Assembly: GCF_000373105.1 (NCBI RefSeq)
Contig: NZ_KB890421.1
Location: 88,722-152,721, forward strand
Reading direction: 5' to 3'
DNA length: 64,000 nt
Origin: Neolewinella persica DSM 23188
GTDB lineage: Bacteria; Bacteroidota; Bacteroidia; Chitinophagales; Saprospiraceae
Shown here: positions 53,264-61,741 of the stretch, one piece after another
Layout: the number at the start of each line of letters is the position of its first letter
Numbering within the stretch: the first letter of the stretch is position 1
Notes under the pieces: model-generated
Seen by the model: only the letters and a program-made list of their open reading frames with translations
What the model was told of the DNA's origin: nothing
Database searches by the model: none
Position numbers and translations under genes: made by a program

Positions 53264-53980
53264 ATGCTAGCAGGACACTTTGTTACCGCCCTTATTGCCC
53301 ACCAAAAAATCCCCGGGAAGGGAGCGTTGCTTTTCTTCCTAATCGCCTCACAACTGCAAGATCTGCTTTGGTTGAGCTTTCACTATTTGGGGTTGGAAAC
53401 CACTGGCCCGGTAGACTTGCTTAACGTCACCCTTATGAGTATAACCGCGGATATGGTCTATAGCCACGACCTGTTGCCCCAACTTGTTTGGATGGCCCTT
53501 ACCTTTATCGTGGGTCGGTTGGTATTCAAACGAAACGACATTGCCGTCGCCGGTGCCTTATTGGTATTTGGGCATTTCCTACTCGACCTGATATCCGGCT
53601 ATCCCCATCACGTGTTTGGTGAGCATACGCATCAGGTAGGCTTAGGGCTGTACAACACAAATGTGTACTTGGCGATACTGATAGAATTAGCGTTTACGGC
53701 GGTAGCCATCGGGTATTACTTTAGGGTCGATTCCCAGCGTAGCCAGCCCCGTAGTTCGAAAAACAGGCTGCAAATCGCGGGATTGTTTGTGTTCGGCGTA
53801 GGCTTTCTCCTGATTATCGCCAGCGTCTCTTTCCGCGAGTGGTTTGACATCCCTGCGTTCGATCCGCCCTTTAATACCACCATACTATCGCTGGTGTTTA
53901 CCTATCTACCTATGATCGTCTATTTACAGTACTACGCAGGGCGCAAAGAATCTGGTGCCGTACAACCAGATGTACGGTAG
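53264..53980 (+). CDS. Multi-pass membrane protein with histidine motifs
   Basis: Protein of 238 residues with seven or so helices. Histidine-containing segments, MLAGHFVTALIAHQK at the N-terminus, VFGHFLLDLISGYPHH and GEHTHQVGLGLY, recall membrane-bound metal-dependent hydrolases (YdjM-like) but the match is weak. A perfect hairpin (CCGTACA/TGTACGG, 53958-53977) overlaps its last codons, just before a folded repeat element. Confidence 0.65.
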   Translation: MLAGHFVTALIAHQKIPGKGALLFFLIASQLQDLLWLSFHYLGLETTGPVDLLNVTLMSITADMVYSHDLLPQLVWMALTFIVGRLVFKRNDIAVAGALLVFGHFLLDLISGYPHHVFGEHTHQVGLGLYNTNVYLAILIELAFTAVAIGYYFRVDSQRSQPRSSKNRLQIAGLFVFGVGFLLIIASVSFREWFDIPAFDPPFNTTILSLVFTYLPMIVYLQYYAGRKESGAVQPDVR

Positions 53981-53996
53981 TGTGAACCAGGTAATT

Positions 53997-54076
53997 GGGC
54001 ACAAACCAAATTGTCGCTTTTATCCCCTCTAACTCCCCGAAAGGGAGGACCAAAAGTGCCAATCTGGTTTGCGCCC
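53997..54076 (+). repeat. Folded intergenic element, copy 1
   Basis: Begins 16 bases after a stop codon. GGGCACAAACCAAATTG and CAATCTGGTTTGCGCCC form the outer stem, continued by CTTTT/AAAAG, with an inner CCCTC/GAGGG-type hairpin: about 25 paired bases per arm. Its left end shares CAAACCAAATTrTCGCT with the element at 57983. The inner part differs from the other two copies. Confidence 0.6.
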
Positions 54077-54093
54077 ATCAAAAAAAAACGCTG

Positions 54094-54128
54094 CAAAGTC
54101 TTTGCACATCCCCAAGTCTCTTGTCTAA
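54094..54128 (+). promoter_or_regulatory. Shared promoter-like motif, site 2
   Basis: CAAAGTCTTTGCACAT (54094-54109) and TTGTCTAA (54121-54128), 20 bases from TTTG to TTGTC, 20 bases ahead of the SDR start at 54148. The spacing of TTTGCACA to TCTAA resembles an alternative-sigma promoter (-35/-10). Confidence 0.55.
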
Positions 54129-54147
54129 GGAGGCAAAGAGACAAAAA

Positions 54148-54894
54148 ATGCAAGAATCAAATCAAAAAGTTCTCATCACCGGTGGCGGCTCCGGAATTGG
54201 ACTTTCCCTTGCCCGTAAGTTTTTAGCTCACGGCAATACGGTAATCATCACGGGGAGGAACCTTTCCAAGCTGGAGCGTGTAAAGGCTGAGCTCCCCAGC
54301 ATCCACATTTTTCAAAGCGACGTAACCCGGGAGGATGAGGTAAAAAGGCTGGTAAACGATACCGAGAATGAATTTGGTGGCATAGATGTTTTGATTAACA
54401 ATGCCGGAATAATGCTGTTGCTGGATGCAGGTAATGAAGGCAATGATTTACAGAAGCAATTTGAAGAAATAGAAATCAATTTCCATGCACCCATCAGGAT
54501 GCTGCACCACTTTTTACCCCAACTCAAGAAGAGTAAAAATGCGGTGCTGGTGAATGTGTCTTCCGGTTTGGCTTACGTTCCTTTTGCTCAGGCACCGGTG
54601 TATTCGGGGACAAAAGCGGCCGTACATTTTTGGACAAAGTCAATTCGTCCTCAATTAAGACCGCACAAGATCAAAGTAATTGAATTACTACCGCCGGTGG
54701 TGGATACTAAATTAGCGCATGATGCCGATCTGAAAGACGACAACCTCAAACCCATGCCCTCAGAAAAATTAGCCGAGCTATTTTGGAAAGACTACTCTAA
54801 AGGCAAAGAAGAGATCACCCCCGGTCTCTCCAGGGGGTTAAAAATAATGAGCCGCTTGGCACCAAAATTCATTTTCAGGCAGCTGAATAAATAA
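54148..54894 (+). CDS. Short-chain dehydrogenase/reductase (DltE-like)
   Basis: SDR oxidoreductase of 248 residues. The Rossmann motif VLITGGGSGIGLSLARKF, DV at the nucleotide site, NNAGIM, catalytic serine in VNVSSGLAYVPF and YSGTKAAVHFW (YxxxK) are all present. The cofactor is probably NADP(H), since R41 of GRNLSKLER is in the place that binds the 2'-phosphate. The ATG at 54148 follows the promoter-like motif; longer frames cross the folded repeat. Substrate unknown. Confidence 0.9.
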   Translation: MQESNQKVLITGGGSGIGLSLARKFLAHGNTVIITGRNLSKLERVKAELPSIHIFQSDVTREDEVKRLVNDTENEFGGIDVLINNAGIMLLLDAGNEGNDLQKQFEEIEINFHAPIRMLHHFLPQLKKSKNAVLVNVSSGLAYVPFAQAPVYSGTKAAVHFWTKSIRPQLRPHKIKVIELLPPVVDTKLAHDADLKDDNLKPMPSEKLAELFWKDYSKGKEEITPGLSRGLKIMSRLAPKFIFRQLNK

Positions 54895-54989
54895 CCCATT
54901 CTAAGCTACTGGACTTTTTTTAAAAAATCAGGTTGGATGCTCGCAGGTCCTCATCAATTTCGCCTTCGGCTCCATTGCTGAGGGCGCTA

Positions 54990-55021
54990 CGAGGTCCGAT
55001 AAAGTCGGAATCAGGACCTCG
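54990..55021. other. Perfect 8-bp hairpin in an intergenic region
   Basis: CGAGGTCC, 16-base loop, GGACCTCG, with a further AGGTCCT-type word at about 54945 that could compete for pairing. It lies between the SDR stop and the gene at 55124, and could be a terminator or attenuator. Confidence 0.4.
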
Positions 55022-55123
55022 AAGCGTCTCAAAACCCAAGCGCTAGCGGAAGGTTTGGAGTCCTGTGAGCGTCCGGTTTTGAAAATGTCTAGCAGTATGA
55101 ACCCGTTCCTAAAAAGTAATACG

Positions 55124-55600
55124 ATGAACAGAATACTACCTTACGTCACGATCCTCGCCATTGGCGCTTTTGCGGGAAATATGATCAACATCGGATTGAG
55201 CTACGCCGTGCACTGGCAATCGCTGGATCCCATTGATTTTATGGAAACCTTCAAAATAGACTTTCCACTCTTATTAGCCCCAACCGCAGTGACCTTGTTG
55301 CCGGCCTGGCTGGGAAGCCTTTGGTTATTTTTAAAGTCCCCCAAAAAGTCTGAAGCCAGGAAAAACTGGCTGTACGCCTTTGCTGGTGTATCGCTCACAA
55401 TCCTCATAACGTCCGTTTATCATTTGCCGATGAATTTGAAATTCATGGCCCTCGAATATGATGCGGCAACTGCCGCTGGCAAATTACAGGGTTGGGTAAT
55501 TCTGCATTGGGTGCGAGTAGCAATCGCCATTGCTTCCGGGGTGTTTGCTATTACGGGGTTCCAAAAATCAGTAGTCTCGTATGAAAATGCGTTAAAATGA
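55124..55600 (+). CDS. DUF1772-like four-helix membrane protein
   Basis: Protein of 158 residues with four hydrophobic helices; YHLPMNLKFMALEYD and LQGWVILHWVRVAIAI recall the DUF1772/anthrone-oxygenase-like family. The ATG at 55124 is chosen as the first codon that leads straight into the first helix. Its stop codon overlaps the start of the cyclase gene by 4 bases, so they are translationally coupled. Confidence 0.65.
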   Translation: MNRILPYVTILAIGAFAGNMINIGLSYAVHWQSLDPIDFMETFKIDFPLLLAPTAVTLLPAWLGSLWLFLKSPKKSEARKNWLYAFAGVSLTILITSVYHLPMNLKFMALEYDAATAAGKLQGWVILHWVRVAIAIASGVFAITGFQKSVVSYENALK

Positions 55601-56640
55601 GAAAAATAAAGCTTCAAAGAATCATCATTATCGCCCTCACTATGACCCTCGTAGGAGGGTTGCAAGCATTATATGACTACGCCATATTAACGAGCCTTTT
55701 TAGCTTAGGTCCTTCAGCACTGTATCAATTCCAAACGGAGTTAGTATTCAATCTTGCATCAGGTTTCGGCGGTGGTCTGGTAGCTGGAGTCACGCTTAAT
55801 TTAATTGACAATAGGTTTCGTACCAAACCTTACTACCAGAGTCTGATCATTTTGGTCTCTATGTTCATATTAGTTTGGGCCATCAGAAATACGATCGAAG
55901 GGTTATTTCAAATGGAAGAGAAAGGTGCTTTCTATTTTTCATTCGATGCTACGGACATTAAAAACATCGTCTTCTGGATGATCATCGTCATCCTCGCTTA
56001 CTTCTTCCTCGAAATGAACAACAAGTTTGGGCCTGGCAAACTGGGAAAGATATTTCTAGGAAAATTCAATACCCCGGTCGAAGAAGAGCGCATTTTCATG
56101 TTTCTTGACCTGAAATCGTCCACCACCATTGCCGAGCAGCTGGGTGGGGTAGCGTATCACCTCTTTCTTAAAGAACTATTCTCGGACGTAACGGCACCGA
56201 TATTAGAAACCGGAGGGGAAATCTACCAGTACGTGGGGGATGAGATTGTCCTGTCCTGGGAAGTTGGCCACCCCGAAAATTCGGCAAACTGTATCCGGTG
56301 TTTCTTTGCTATCCAACAGCTACTAGACAAAGAAGAAAGTAAGTACTTGCGAAAATTTGGCGTAAAGCCTCATTTCAAGGCCGGTGCCCACTACGGCAGT
56401 GTGATTGTTGGCGAAATAGGGGTGATCAAACGCGACATTACTTACTCTGGAGATGTACTTAATACCACTGCGAGAATACAGGGCATGTGTAATGAACTAG
56501 AGACCATTTTTTTAATGTCAAAGTCTTTATTTGAACTTGCCGGTTCAGATGCTTCACGCTGGACTATTGAACGGAAAGGCAAAATACCGCTTAAAGGGAA
56601 AAAAGAAGCTATGGATTTGATGAGTGTTGAGCTTAACTGA
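55597..56640 (+). CDS. Membrane-anchored class III nucleotide cyclase
   Basis: Cyclase of 347 residues with four N-terminal helices (about 8-140) and a cytoplasmic class III catalytic domain (about 165-335). Metal-binding D171 (FLDLKSST) and D215 (YQYVGDEIV) are present, as are transition-state N289 and R293 (LNTTARIQ). The base-recognition positions, Lys and Asp in adenylyl cyclases, are Q211 and T282, so the product (cAMP, cGMP or a pyrimidine cyclic nucleotide) cannot be assigned. The gene overlaps the membrane protein upstream by 4 bases and lies 108 bases before the HD-PycTM gene. Context suggests a Pycsar-like pair, but this family is also used in ordinary signalling, and a Crp/Fnr regulator is encoded at 51747. 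Confidence 0.88.
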   Translation: MRKIKLQRIIIIALTMTLVGGLQALYDYAILTSLFSLGPSALYQFQTELVFNLASGFGGGLVAGVTLNLIDNRFRTKPYYQSLIILVSMFILVWAIRNTIEGLFQMEEKGAFYFSFDATDIKNIVFWMIIVILAYFFLEMNNKFGPGKLGKIFLGKFNTPVEEERIFMFLDLKSSTTIAEQLGGVAYHLFLKELFSDVTAPILETGGEIYQYVGDEIVLSWEVGHPENSANCIRCFFAIQQLLDKEESKYLRKFGVKPHFKAGAHYGSVIVGEIGVIKRDITYSGDVLNTTARIQGMCNELETIFLMSKSLFELAGSDASRWTIERKGKIPLKGKKEAMDLMSVELN

Positions 56641-56748
56641 AAAATAGTTTATAAGTCTTTAGTTATTCGTTGTTAGTTTGTCTAACCAAGAGGCTTGGTT
56701 CAATCGCCAACGAATGAAAGAGCAGCAATTATTAACAACTAGCTTATA

Positions 56749-57972
56749 ATGGATAAACTTGTTTCGAGAGTTGAGCAATTTGTGACCGATCTCCTGGATA
56801 ATGAGCTCCCCGAAGTTTTTACTTATCACAACCTTGAGCATACTACTGGGGTAGTGGAAGGGGCAATCAAGATCGGAAGATCCGAGAACCTCACGGACCA
56901 GGAAATGGCCATCTTGCTCGTTGCCGCCTGGTTTCACGATACAGGATTCGTTCATTTTAAGGAAGAACATGAGGAAGAAAGTGTCCGCATCGCTACTGCT
57001 TTTTTAAAAAAAGAACATAATGAGGACGGGTTCATAGATAAGGTAGGCGCCTGCATTCTAGCTACTAAGTCAGATTTTCAGCCAAAGAATAAGCTGCATC
57101 AGATTATTCGTGATGCGGACATGTTCCACTTGGCTAAAGACAACTACGAAGTCCTTCTTGAAAACCTGAGAAAGGAATGGTCCGCACTTTACGATAAAAA
57201 CTTCTCCGACCTGGAGTGGAATCAACTTAACCTTGACTTTCTCTCCAGCCATAGGTTTTACACACCTGGTGCAATAGCGTTACTGTCCGATGGTAAGGAA
57301 AAGATTGAGAAAAAAATCAGGAAAAGAATAAAAAAATCGGAAAAAGCAGTTGACTCAGTTTTACTGAATGAGATGGGGATAACCTCAGAGGACTTAAAGG
57401 CTTTGAAGAAAAAACTGCAAAAAGCCGAAGGGAAGCCCGAGAAGGGGATAGAAACCATGTTCCGATTAACCTCTAAAAATCATATCGATATCAGTGGAAT
57501 GGCGGACAGTAAGGCGAACATAATGATTTCGGTAAACTCCATCATCATATCGGTTCTTTTGGGCTCCCTGATGCAAAAACTGGACAGTAACCCGCACCTT
57601 ATCCCGCCCACCATCATTCTGCTCATGGTTACCCTGTCTTCCATTGTCTTCTCAGTCCTGTCCTTGAGACCGAACATTACCTCCGGAAAATTTAAGCGGG
57701 AAGATATCGAGAACCAAAATACCAATCTGCTGTTTTTTGGCAATTTCCATAAAATGAAAAGAGAGGATTACCACTGGGGAATGAACCGCCTGATGGAAAA
57801 CGCTTCCTTTTTGTATTCCAGCCTGATTGATGACATCTTCTTTCTGGGTGTAGTACTTGCCAAAAAGTACAACTACCTCCGTATAGCCTATAATATTTTC
57901 ATGTTTGGGATAACCATCGCGGTCATTGCTTTTGTAGTAGCGATTTTATTTTTTGAAACGAATATAAATTGA
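56749..57972 (+). CDS. HD phosphohydrolase fused to PycTM-type membrane effector domain
   Basis: Protein of 407 residues. The N-terminal half is an HD-domain phosphohydrolase: H31 (YHNLEH), H63-D64 (AAWFHDTGF) and a later aspartate in IIRDADMFHL. A charged linker follows (195-230). The C-terminal part (about 235-400) matches the PycTM/DUF5706 domain: LTSKNHIDISGMADSKANIMISVNSI leading into two membrane helices, and two more near the end. PycTM effectors damage the inner membrane when a cognate cyclic nucleotide accumulates; the HD part could break down that signal as a brake. Start: the ATG at 56749, 108 bases after the cyclase stop. Confidence 0.85.
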   Translation: MDKLVSRVEQFVTDLLDNELPEVFTYHNLEHTTGVVEGAIKIGRSENLTDQEMAILLVAAWFHDTGFVHFKEEHEEESVRIATAFLKKEHNEDGFIDKVGACILATKSDFQPKNKLHQIIRDADMFHLAKDNYEVLLENLRKEWSALYDKNFSDLEWNQLNLDFLSSHRFYTPGAIALLSDGKEKIEKKIRKRIKKSEKAVDSVLLNEMGITSEDLKALKKKLQKAEGKPEKGIETMFRLTSKNHIDISGMADSKANIMISVNSIIISVLLGSLMQKLDSNPHLIPPTIILLMVTLSSIVFSVLSLRPNITSGKFKREDIENQNTNLLFFGNFHKMKREDYHWGMNRLMENASFLYSSLIDDIFFLGVVLAKKYNYLRIAYNIFMFGITIAVIAFVVAILFFETNIN

Positions 57973-57982
57973 ACTTGATACC

Positions 57983-58070
57983 GGCGCAAACCAAATTATC
58001 GCTGAAGGCGGGTCATCGGATCTGTCCTTGCTCATCCAATGTCTCGGACCAGAAATCGAATTTGGTCTAC
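57983..58070 (+). repeat. Folded intergenic element, copy 2
   Basis: Begins 11 bases after the HD-PycTM stop. GCGCAAACCAAATT at the left and AATTTGGTCTAC at the right pair as an outer stem; inside, GGTC/GGACC and CATCGGAT/ATCCAATG form nested stems. The central sequence aligns closely with 62251-62300. Confidence 0.7.
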
Positions 58071-58251
58071 TTCAGGATTTACTTCCCGGAGCGACGAAGG
58101 GGTAGGTTCCGTAAAGCGACTCATCCATGACCGCGTCGACCGTGAAGGCACCCAACCAGGGGAGATTCAATTAGCAAATTCGTTGTAGCCGCGGACGCCG
58201 GTGCAATGGATGGGTACGAGGAGCAGTGTCGGTCAAACACAGCGATGCCCC

Positions 58252-60471
58252 TTACCGATAATGTGGATACACTTCTCGCTTCAAGAAGTCGCGCATTTCT
58301 CCCCGTTTATGATCATCGACGAATCGGTCGAGGACCCAGTTGTAATCCTCCGGAATATCGACCCGGTAATCCAGGGAAGGAGCGGCGATCTCTTCACAGA
58401 AAAGACTATGAATAGTCTGGCTCCAGGCGAGTTTATCGTGGCTTAGTTTGCAGACGGGGCCCGTTGCTAGGTCCGCTGCATCAAATAAATAAAGTTGTCG
58501 GCTGTAACCGCTTTTAAGGTTGTCGGGGTCGGCAACCATAAAGAGGGCGACGACGTAGCCGTCCATTTGCTCGTCGATAGCTGCATCTTTCATAGGAGCG
58601 TTGTGGAGGCGTGGAATAAACTGCAAGCTCTTTAGTTGTTCGTGCGGCTGAGCGGTGTAGTGGTCAGCCAGTTCCATCGTTTCGGTGTTGATCCGGCACA
58701 GGCAGCCGGTAATGCCGTGACGATGGTATTCCAGCAGTTGCTCCGCAGGGATGAGTCCGTATTTTTCGTTGTAGCCCTGATAAAGTTGGTAGATGAACTG
58801 GGTGAGGGCTTTGGCGTCGAGCCCTTCGAACTGCTGATAAATGTGTCGGATCCGGTCGGGCTTTTTGTCAATCGCGTACTGCGCTCGAAAAGTAGCCAGC
58901 CCAGCTCCCCAGGTATGCGGGCCACTCAGTTCCTCTACCCGGTCGTCCGTAAAACCTTTATGGTGAAACACTTTCGACTCCAGCAGTTCTCCGGTCTTCC
59001 CACTGATGACGTGCTTTCCTACCCGGCTGATATCCATTACGGCGGTAGACATGGTCCCAATATGGCCGGGGGGCGGTGGCTGCTGAGGGTCAACGGCAAG
59101 ACGATCGAAGGGGCGCACCCATTCTCCACCGCAGATGGCCGAGTTGTGGCTTGCAAACAGCGTAATGCGGTCATCGGGGTTGCGGTAGTTCAGCGAAAAA
59201 TGAATTGTTTCATGGGGCAGTTCGAAGCGGACGGCCCGCACCTCGGTGGCATCTTCCGTTAAGTCAGACCGGCGTATTATGTAACAGGGGGTAGTGGGCC
59301 GAATCGTATGAGTGGTGATGCGGCGCAGCAGTCCGTTTAGTCTGTCGTTGTGGCCGAAGGGTAAGGACATCAACATGTCCATCGCGAATTTCAGGGTTGA
59401 ATCGCTCAGTAATACATAGTCTTCCGTCAGGTCCATTTGGTGCATGGTCTGGCTAATGGCGATGTTGGTACCATCGTCAGTATTCACTACGGTCCAGCTA
59501 TTCATTTTTCCTCCCTTCCAGTGTACCAAGCGGACCTCACTAACCACGGGCGGCGTGTTGGGAATTTTGTAGTGATCGCTGAATTCTTTTTTGTGACTGG
59601 TGCCATGCTTGTCGTTTAGAAAGGGGACAAATTGCCGCACGGCATCCATCAGGCTACTGGGGGAAAGCTGTTGTCCGAGTAGCCAATCGGCGAAGCTTTC
59701 CAGCTCGGTCAGGACGAAATTGGCGGCTTTACTCAGCCGGTGGTCCCATTCGACGTTGGTCATCAAGTTTAACAGGCTCTTTTGATAATTGACGGCGTAA
59801 TAGTCTAAAGTGTAAGGGTCGAAACAGGGATGAGCCGTAGCGTAGATCATGGGGAAGACCTGTTGCATTTCATCGGGGAAATTTTGCAGCCATTCCGGCT
59901 GCTTACCGATGGGGGTCACGATTTCCATACTTACCGGATCAATGATGTGAGGCCGACCTGCGTCGAACGTAACGCTTAAATGAGCCGGATCGTCCGGCTG
60001 AAAGCGAAAAGGGACGATTGCCGTATTAAGCTGGTTGCGAGTCCCCAGATCCCTGTGCGTGCGTGACAGCCCCTTGCTGACAAAATGTAGCCCTTTTTCG
60101 TAGTAGTCCGTGCCGTAGCGCGTGGCTTCATCAGCAAAGTAACAGGCGGTTTTTAGGAGCTTGCTTTTGAGCCTCACCGTACCAGGCTTGGAAAAATCAA
60201 ACCGGTACAACAGTCCGTCACCGTTTAGGACCGTCGACCCGTATTCGGGGCAGGGGGTGCCATCGGGCCAGTCTTCGGGCGGCGGCGTCGCATAATTAAC
60301 CGTACCCGCCGCAGAATTAACGAAGACGTAACCGCCCAGGTCGGTCGGCAGGTGGCCCTCAATCATTTCTAATTCCAACTCCAATTCGTCGCGGGAACCA
60401 AAGTTGAGGGGATAATAGTGCATGTAATAATAGCTGAATGTTCTTTCACATAACGTGATAGAAGCGGCCAT
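58252..60471 (-). CDS. Carotenoid oxygenase (RPE65/CCD family)
   Basis: Non-haem iron dioxygenase of 739 residues that cleaves the polyene chain of carotenoids or related lignin-stilbenes. The N-terminal GHLPTDLGGYVFVNSAAGT and NGDGLLYRFDF, and the iron-ligand histidine regions (for example ATAHPCFDPYTLDYY, HQMDLTEDYVLLSD and TIHSLFCEEI), follow the family order. It is longer than typical (about 480), mainly by added inner segments, as in other long bacterial members. The first 16 residues are not typical; M17 (60423) is an alternative start. Alone on the minus strand within a block of plus-strand genes. Confidence 0.85.
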   Translation of the reverse strand: MAASITLCERTFSYYYMHYYPLNFGSRDELELELEMIEGHLPTDLGGYVFVNSAAGTVNYATPPPEDWPDGTPCPEYGSTVLNGDGLLYRFDFSKPGTVRLKSKLLKTACYFADEATRYGTDYYEKGLHFVSKGLSRTHRDLGTRNQLNTAIVPFRFQPDDPAHLSVTFDAGRPHIIDPVSMEIVTPIGKQPEWLQNFPDEMQQVFPMIYATAHPCFDPYTLDYYAVNYQKSLLNLMTNVEWDHRLSKAANFVLTELESFADWLLGQQLSPSSLMDAVRQFVPFLNDKHGTSHKKEFSDHYKIPNTPPVVSEVRLVHWKGGKMNSWTVVNTDDGTNIAISQTMHQMDLTEDYVLLSDSTLKFAMDMLMSLPFGHNDRLNGLLRRITTHTIRPTTPCYIIRRSDLTEDATEVRAVRFELPHETIHFSLNYRNPDDRITLFASHNSAICGGEWVRPFDRLAVDPQQPPPPGHIGTMSTAVMDISRVGKHVISGKTGELLESKVFHHKGFTDDRVEELSGPHTWGAGLATFRAQYAIDKKPDRIRHIYQQFEGLDAKALTQFIYQLYQGYNEKYGLIPAEQLLEYHRHGITGCLCRINTETMELADHYTAQPHEQLKSLQFIPRLHNAPMKDAAIDEQMDGYVVALFMVADPDNLKSGYSRQLYLFDAADLATGPVCKLSHDKLAWSQTIHSLFCEEIAAPSLDYRVDIPEDYNWVLDRFVDDHKRGEMRDFLKREVYPHYR

Positions 60472-60625
60472 GTTTGCAGTGCTTTACTAAGATTCCTACC
60501 AGTGGAGTATAACTATTTCTTACACAGTCTTTCCATCTCCGCTAAAAATGTAAAATATATTTTGCTGAAGAGGCATGTTGCAGATATAACGGAAGAATCG
60601 GGAATAATTTAGAATAATTTTCCGT

Positions 60626-60661
60626 CAAAGTCTTTGCACATCGGCTTAAGTTCTTGTCTAA
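60626..60661 (+). promoter_or_regulatory. Shared promoter-like motif, site 3
   Basis: CAAAGTCTTTGCACAT (60626-60641) and TTGTCTAA (60654-60661), 21 bases from TTTG to TTGTC, 23 bases ahead of the hydrolase start at 60685. TCTTGTCTAA is identical to site 2. Confidence 0.55.
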
Positions 60662-60684
60662 TGAGCAGACCATTAGATAGGTAC

Positions 60685-61698
60685 ATGAAGAAGATGATAA
60701 AAATGTTGCTTGTAGGCACTCTAAGTATCGTAAGCACGGCAGTTGTTTACGGACAAGCGCAAGAAATATACCCAGGGAAAGCAAACAAGGTTGAGGATGA
60801 TATCTCTGCAGGTTTTCCCTTTGAGTCTCGATTCCTTGAAATAGGTTCGAACAAGGTTCACTATGTAGAATCAGGTGAAGGTGACCCGGTTTTGCTGCTT
60901 CACGGACTACCCGCAAATGCCTATTTGTGGCGAAATATAATCCCCGAGATAGACGACGACAAAAAGGTGATTGCCCTTGACTTTCTTGGCTTTGGACAAT
61001 CCAGCTTCCCCACGGATAGAAATGTCTCCATAGAAGTACAGTATAAAATGTTCACTGACTTTATTGAGGCCAAACAACTCAAGAATGTTACTCTTTTCAT
61101 CCAGGATATTGGCTCGCTGGTGGGGATGCTCTACGCTATCCGTGAACCGCAAAACGTGAAAGCGATCGCCTTATTCGAAGCGCCCTTCATGCCGGCGGAC
61201 TATATGTATGATCAACTGCCCTTCAGCTTCAGAGCCTTTATGAAGCTAACCCGCACTAAAAAGGGCAACGAGCGGTGGATGGTTAAAAAGAATTTTGCGG
61301 GTAAGAAATTAGCCGTGAATTTCTTTACCGGTCGCAAATTACCGAAAGAAGCCTATCAGTATTACACCCAACCCTGGGAGGTAGAAGAGAGAAGGTACGC
61401 CATCACCAACGGGCCAGACCCGGCGGTACTCTCCTACACCAAAGGAAAGGGCGAAAGTGACTTTGCCAGTATGCTCGACACCATTTCAACGGGCATGAAA
61501 AACACGGAGATACCGATACTCTATTTCTACGCCAAAAAAGGATTGGTAAACCGGAAAGAAGCGGTGGAGTACGCCATGGAAAATTTCCAAAACGCTGAAT
61601 TTGTGTATTTGGGTAAAGGCAAACATTTCCTAACCGAAAGTCACCCAAAAAGGATGAGTGAAAAATTTAATGAGTGGTACGGAAAATTGGATAATTAA
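60685..61698 (+). CDS. Exported alpha/beta hydrolase (haloalkane-dehalogenase-like)
   Basis: Protein of 337 residues with a signal peptide (MIKMLLVGTLSIVSTAVVYGQ). The ATG at 60685 is chosen over the in-frame ATG at 60661, because 60661 falls inside the promoter-like motif. Oxyanion motif LLLHGLPANAYLWRN, nucleophile aspartate in FIQDIGSLVGM (as in haloalkane dehalogenases), and the final histidine in GKGKHFLTESHPKRM are visible. An exported member of this family probably hydrolyses epoxides, haloalkanes or lactones; the substrate is unknown. Confidence 0.85.
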   Translation: MKKMIKMLLVGTLSIVSTAVVYGQAQEIYPGKANKVEDDISAGFPFESRFLEIGSNKVHYVESGEGDPVLLLHGLPANAYLWRNIIPEIDDDKKVIALDFLGFGQSSFPTDRNVSIEVQYKMFTDFIEAKQLKNVTLFIQDIGSLVGMLYAIREPQNVKAIALFEAPFMPADYMYDQLPFSFRAFMKLTRTKKGNERWMVKKNFAGKKLAVNFFTGRKLPKEAYQYYTQPWEVEERRYAITNGPDPAVLSYTKGKGESDFASMLDTISTGMKNTEIPILYFYAKKGLVNRKEAVEYAMENFQNAEFVYLGKGKHFLTESHPKRMSEKFNEWYGKLDN

Positions 61699-61741
61699 AA
61701 ATAAGGAACTCATTTTAACCAGGATTTTTTAAAATCGAACA

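Noticed and set aside
53995..54147. Upstream start for the SDR protein at about 53995
   Set aside because: It would cross the folded repeat element and the promoter-like motif; the ATG at 54148 precedes the Rossmann motif at the normal distance.
54990..55021. Hairpin as a riboswitch for the DUF1772/cyclase operon
   Set aside because: Only a simple 8-bp stem is seen; there is no aptamer-like multi-helix junction or known ligand motif.
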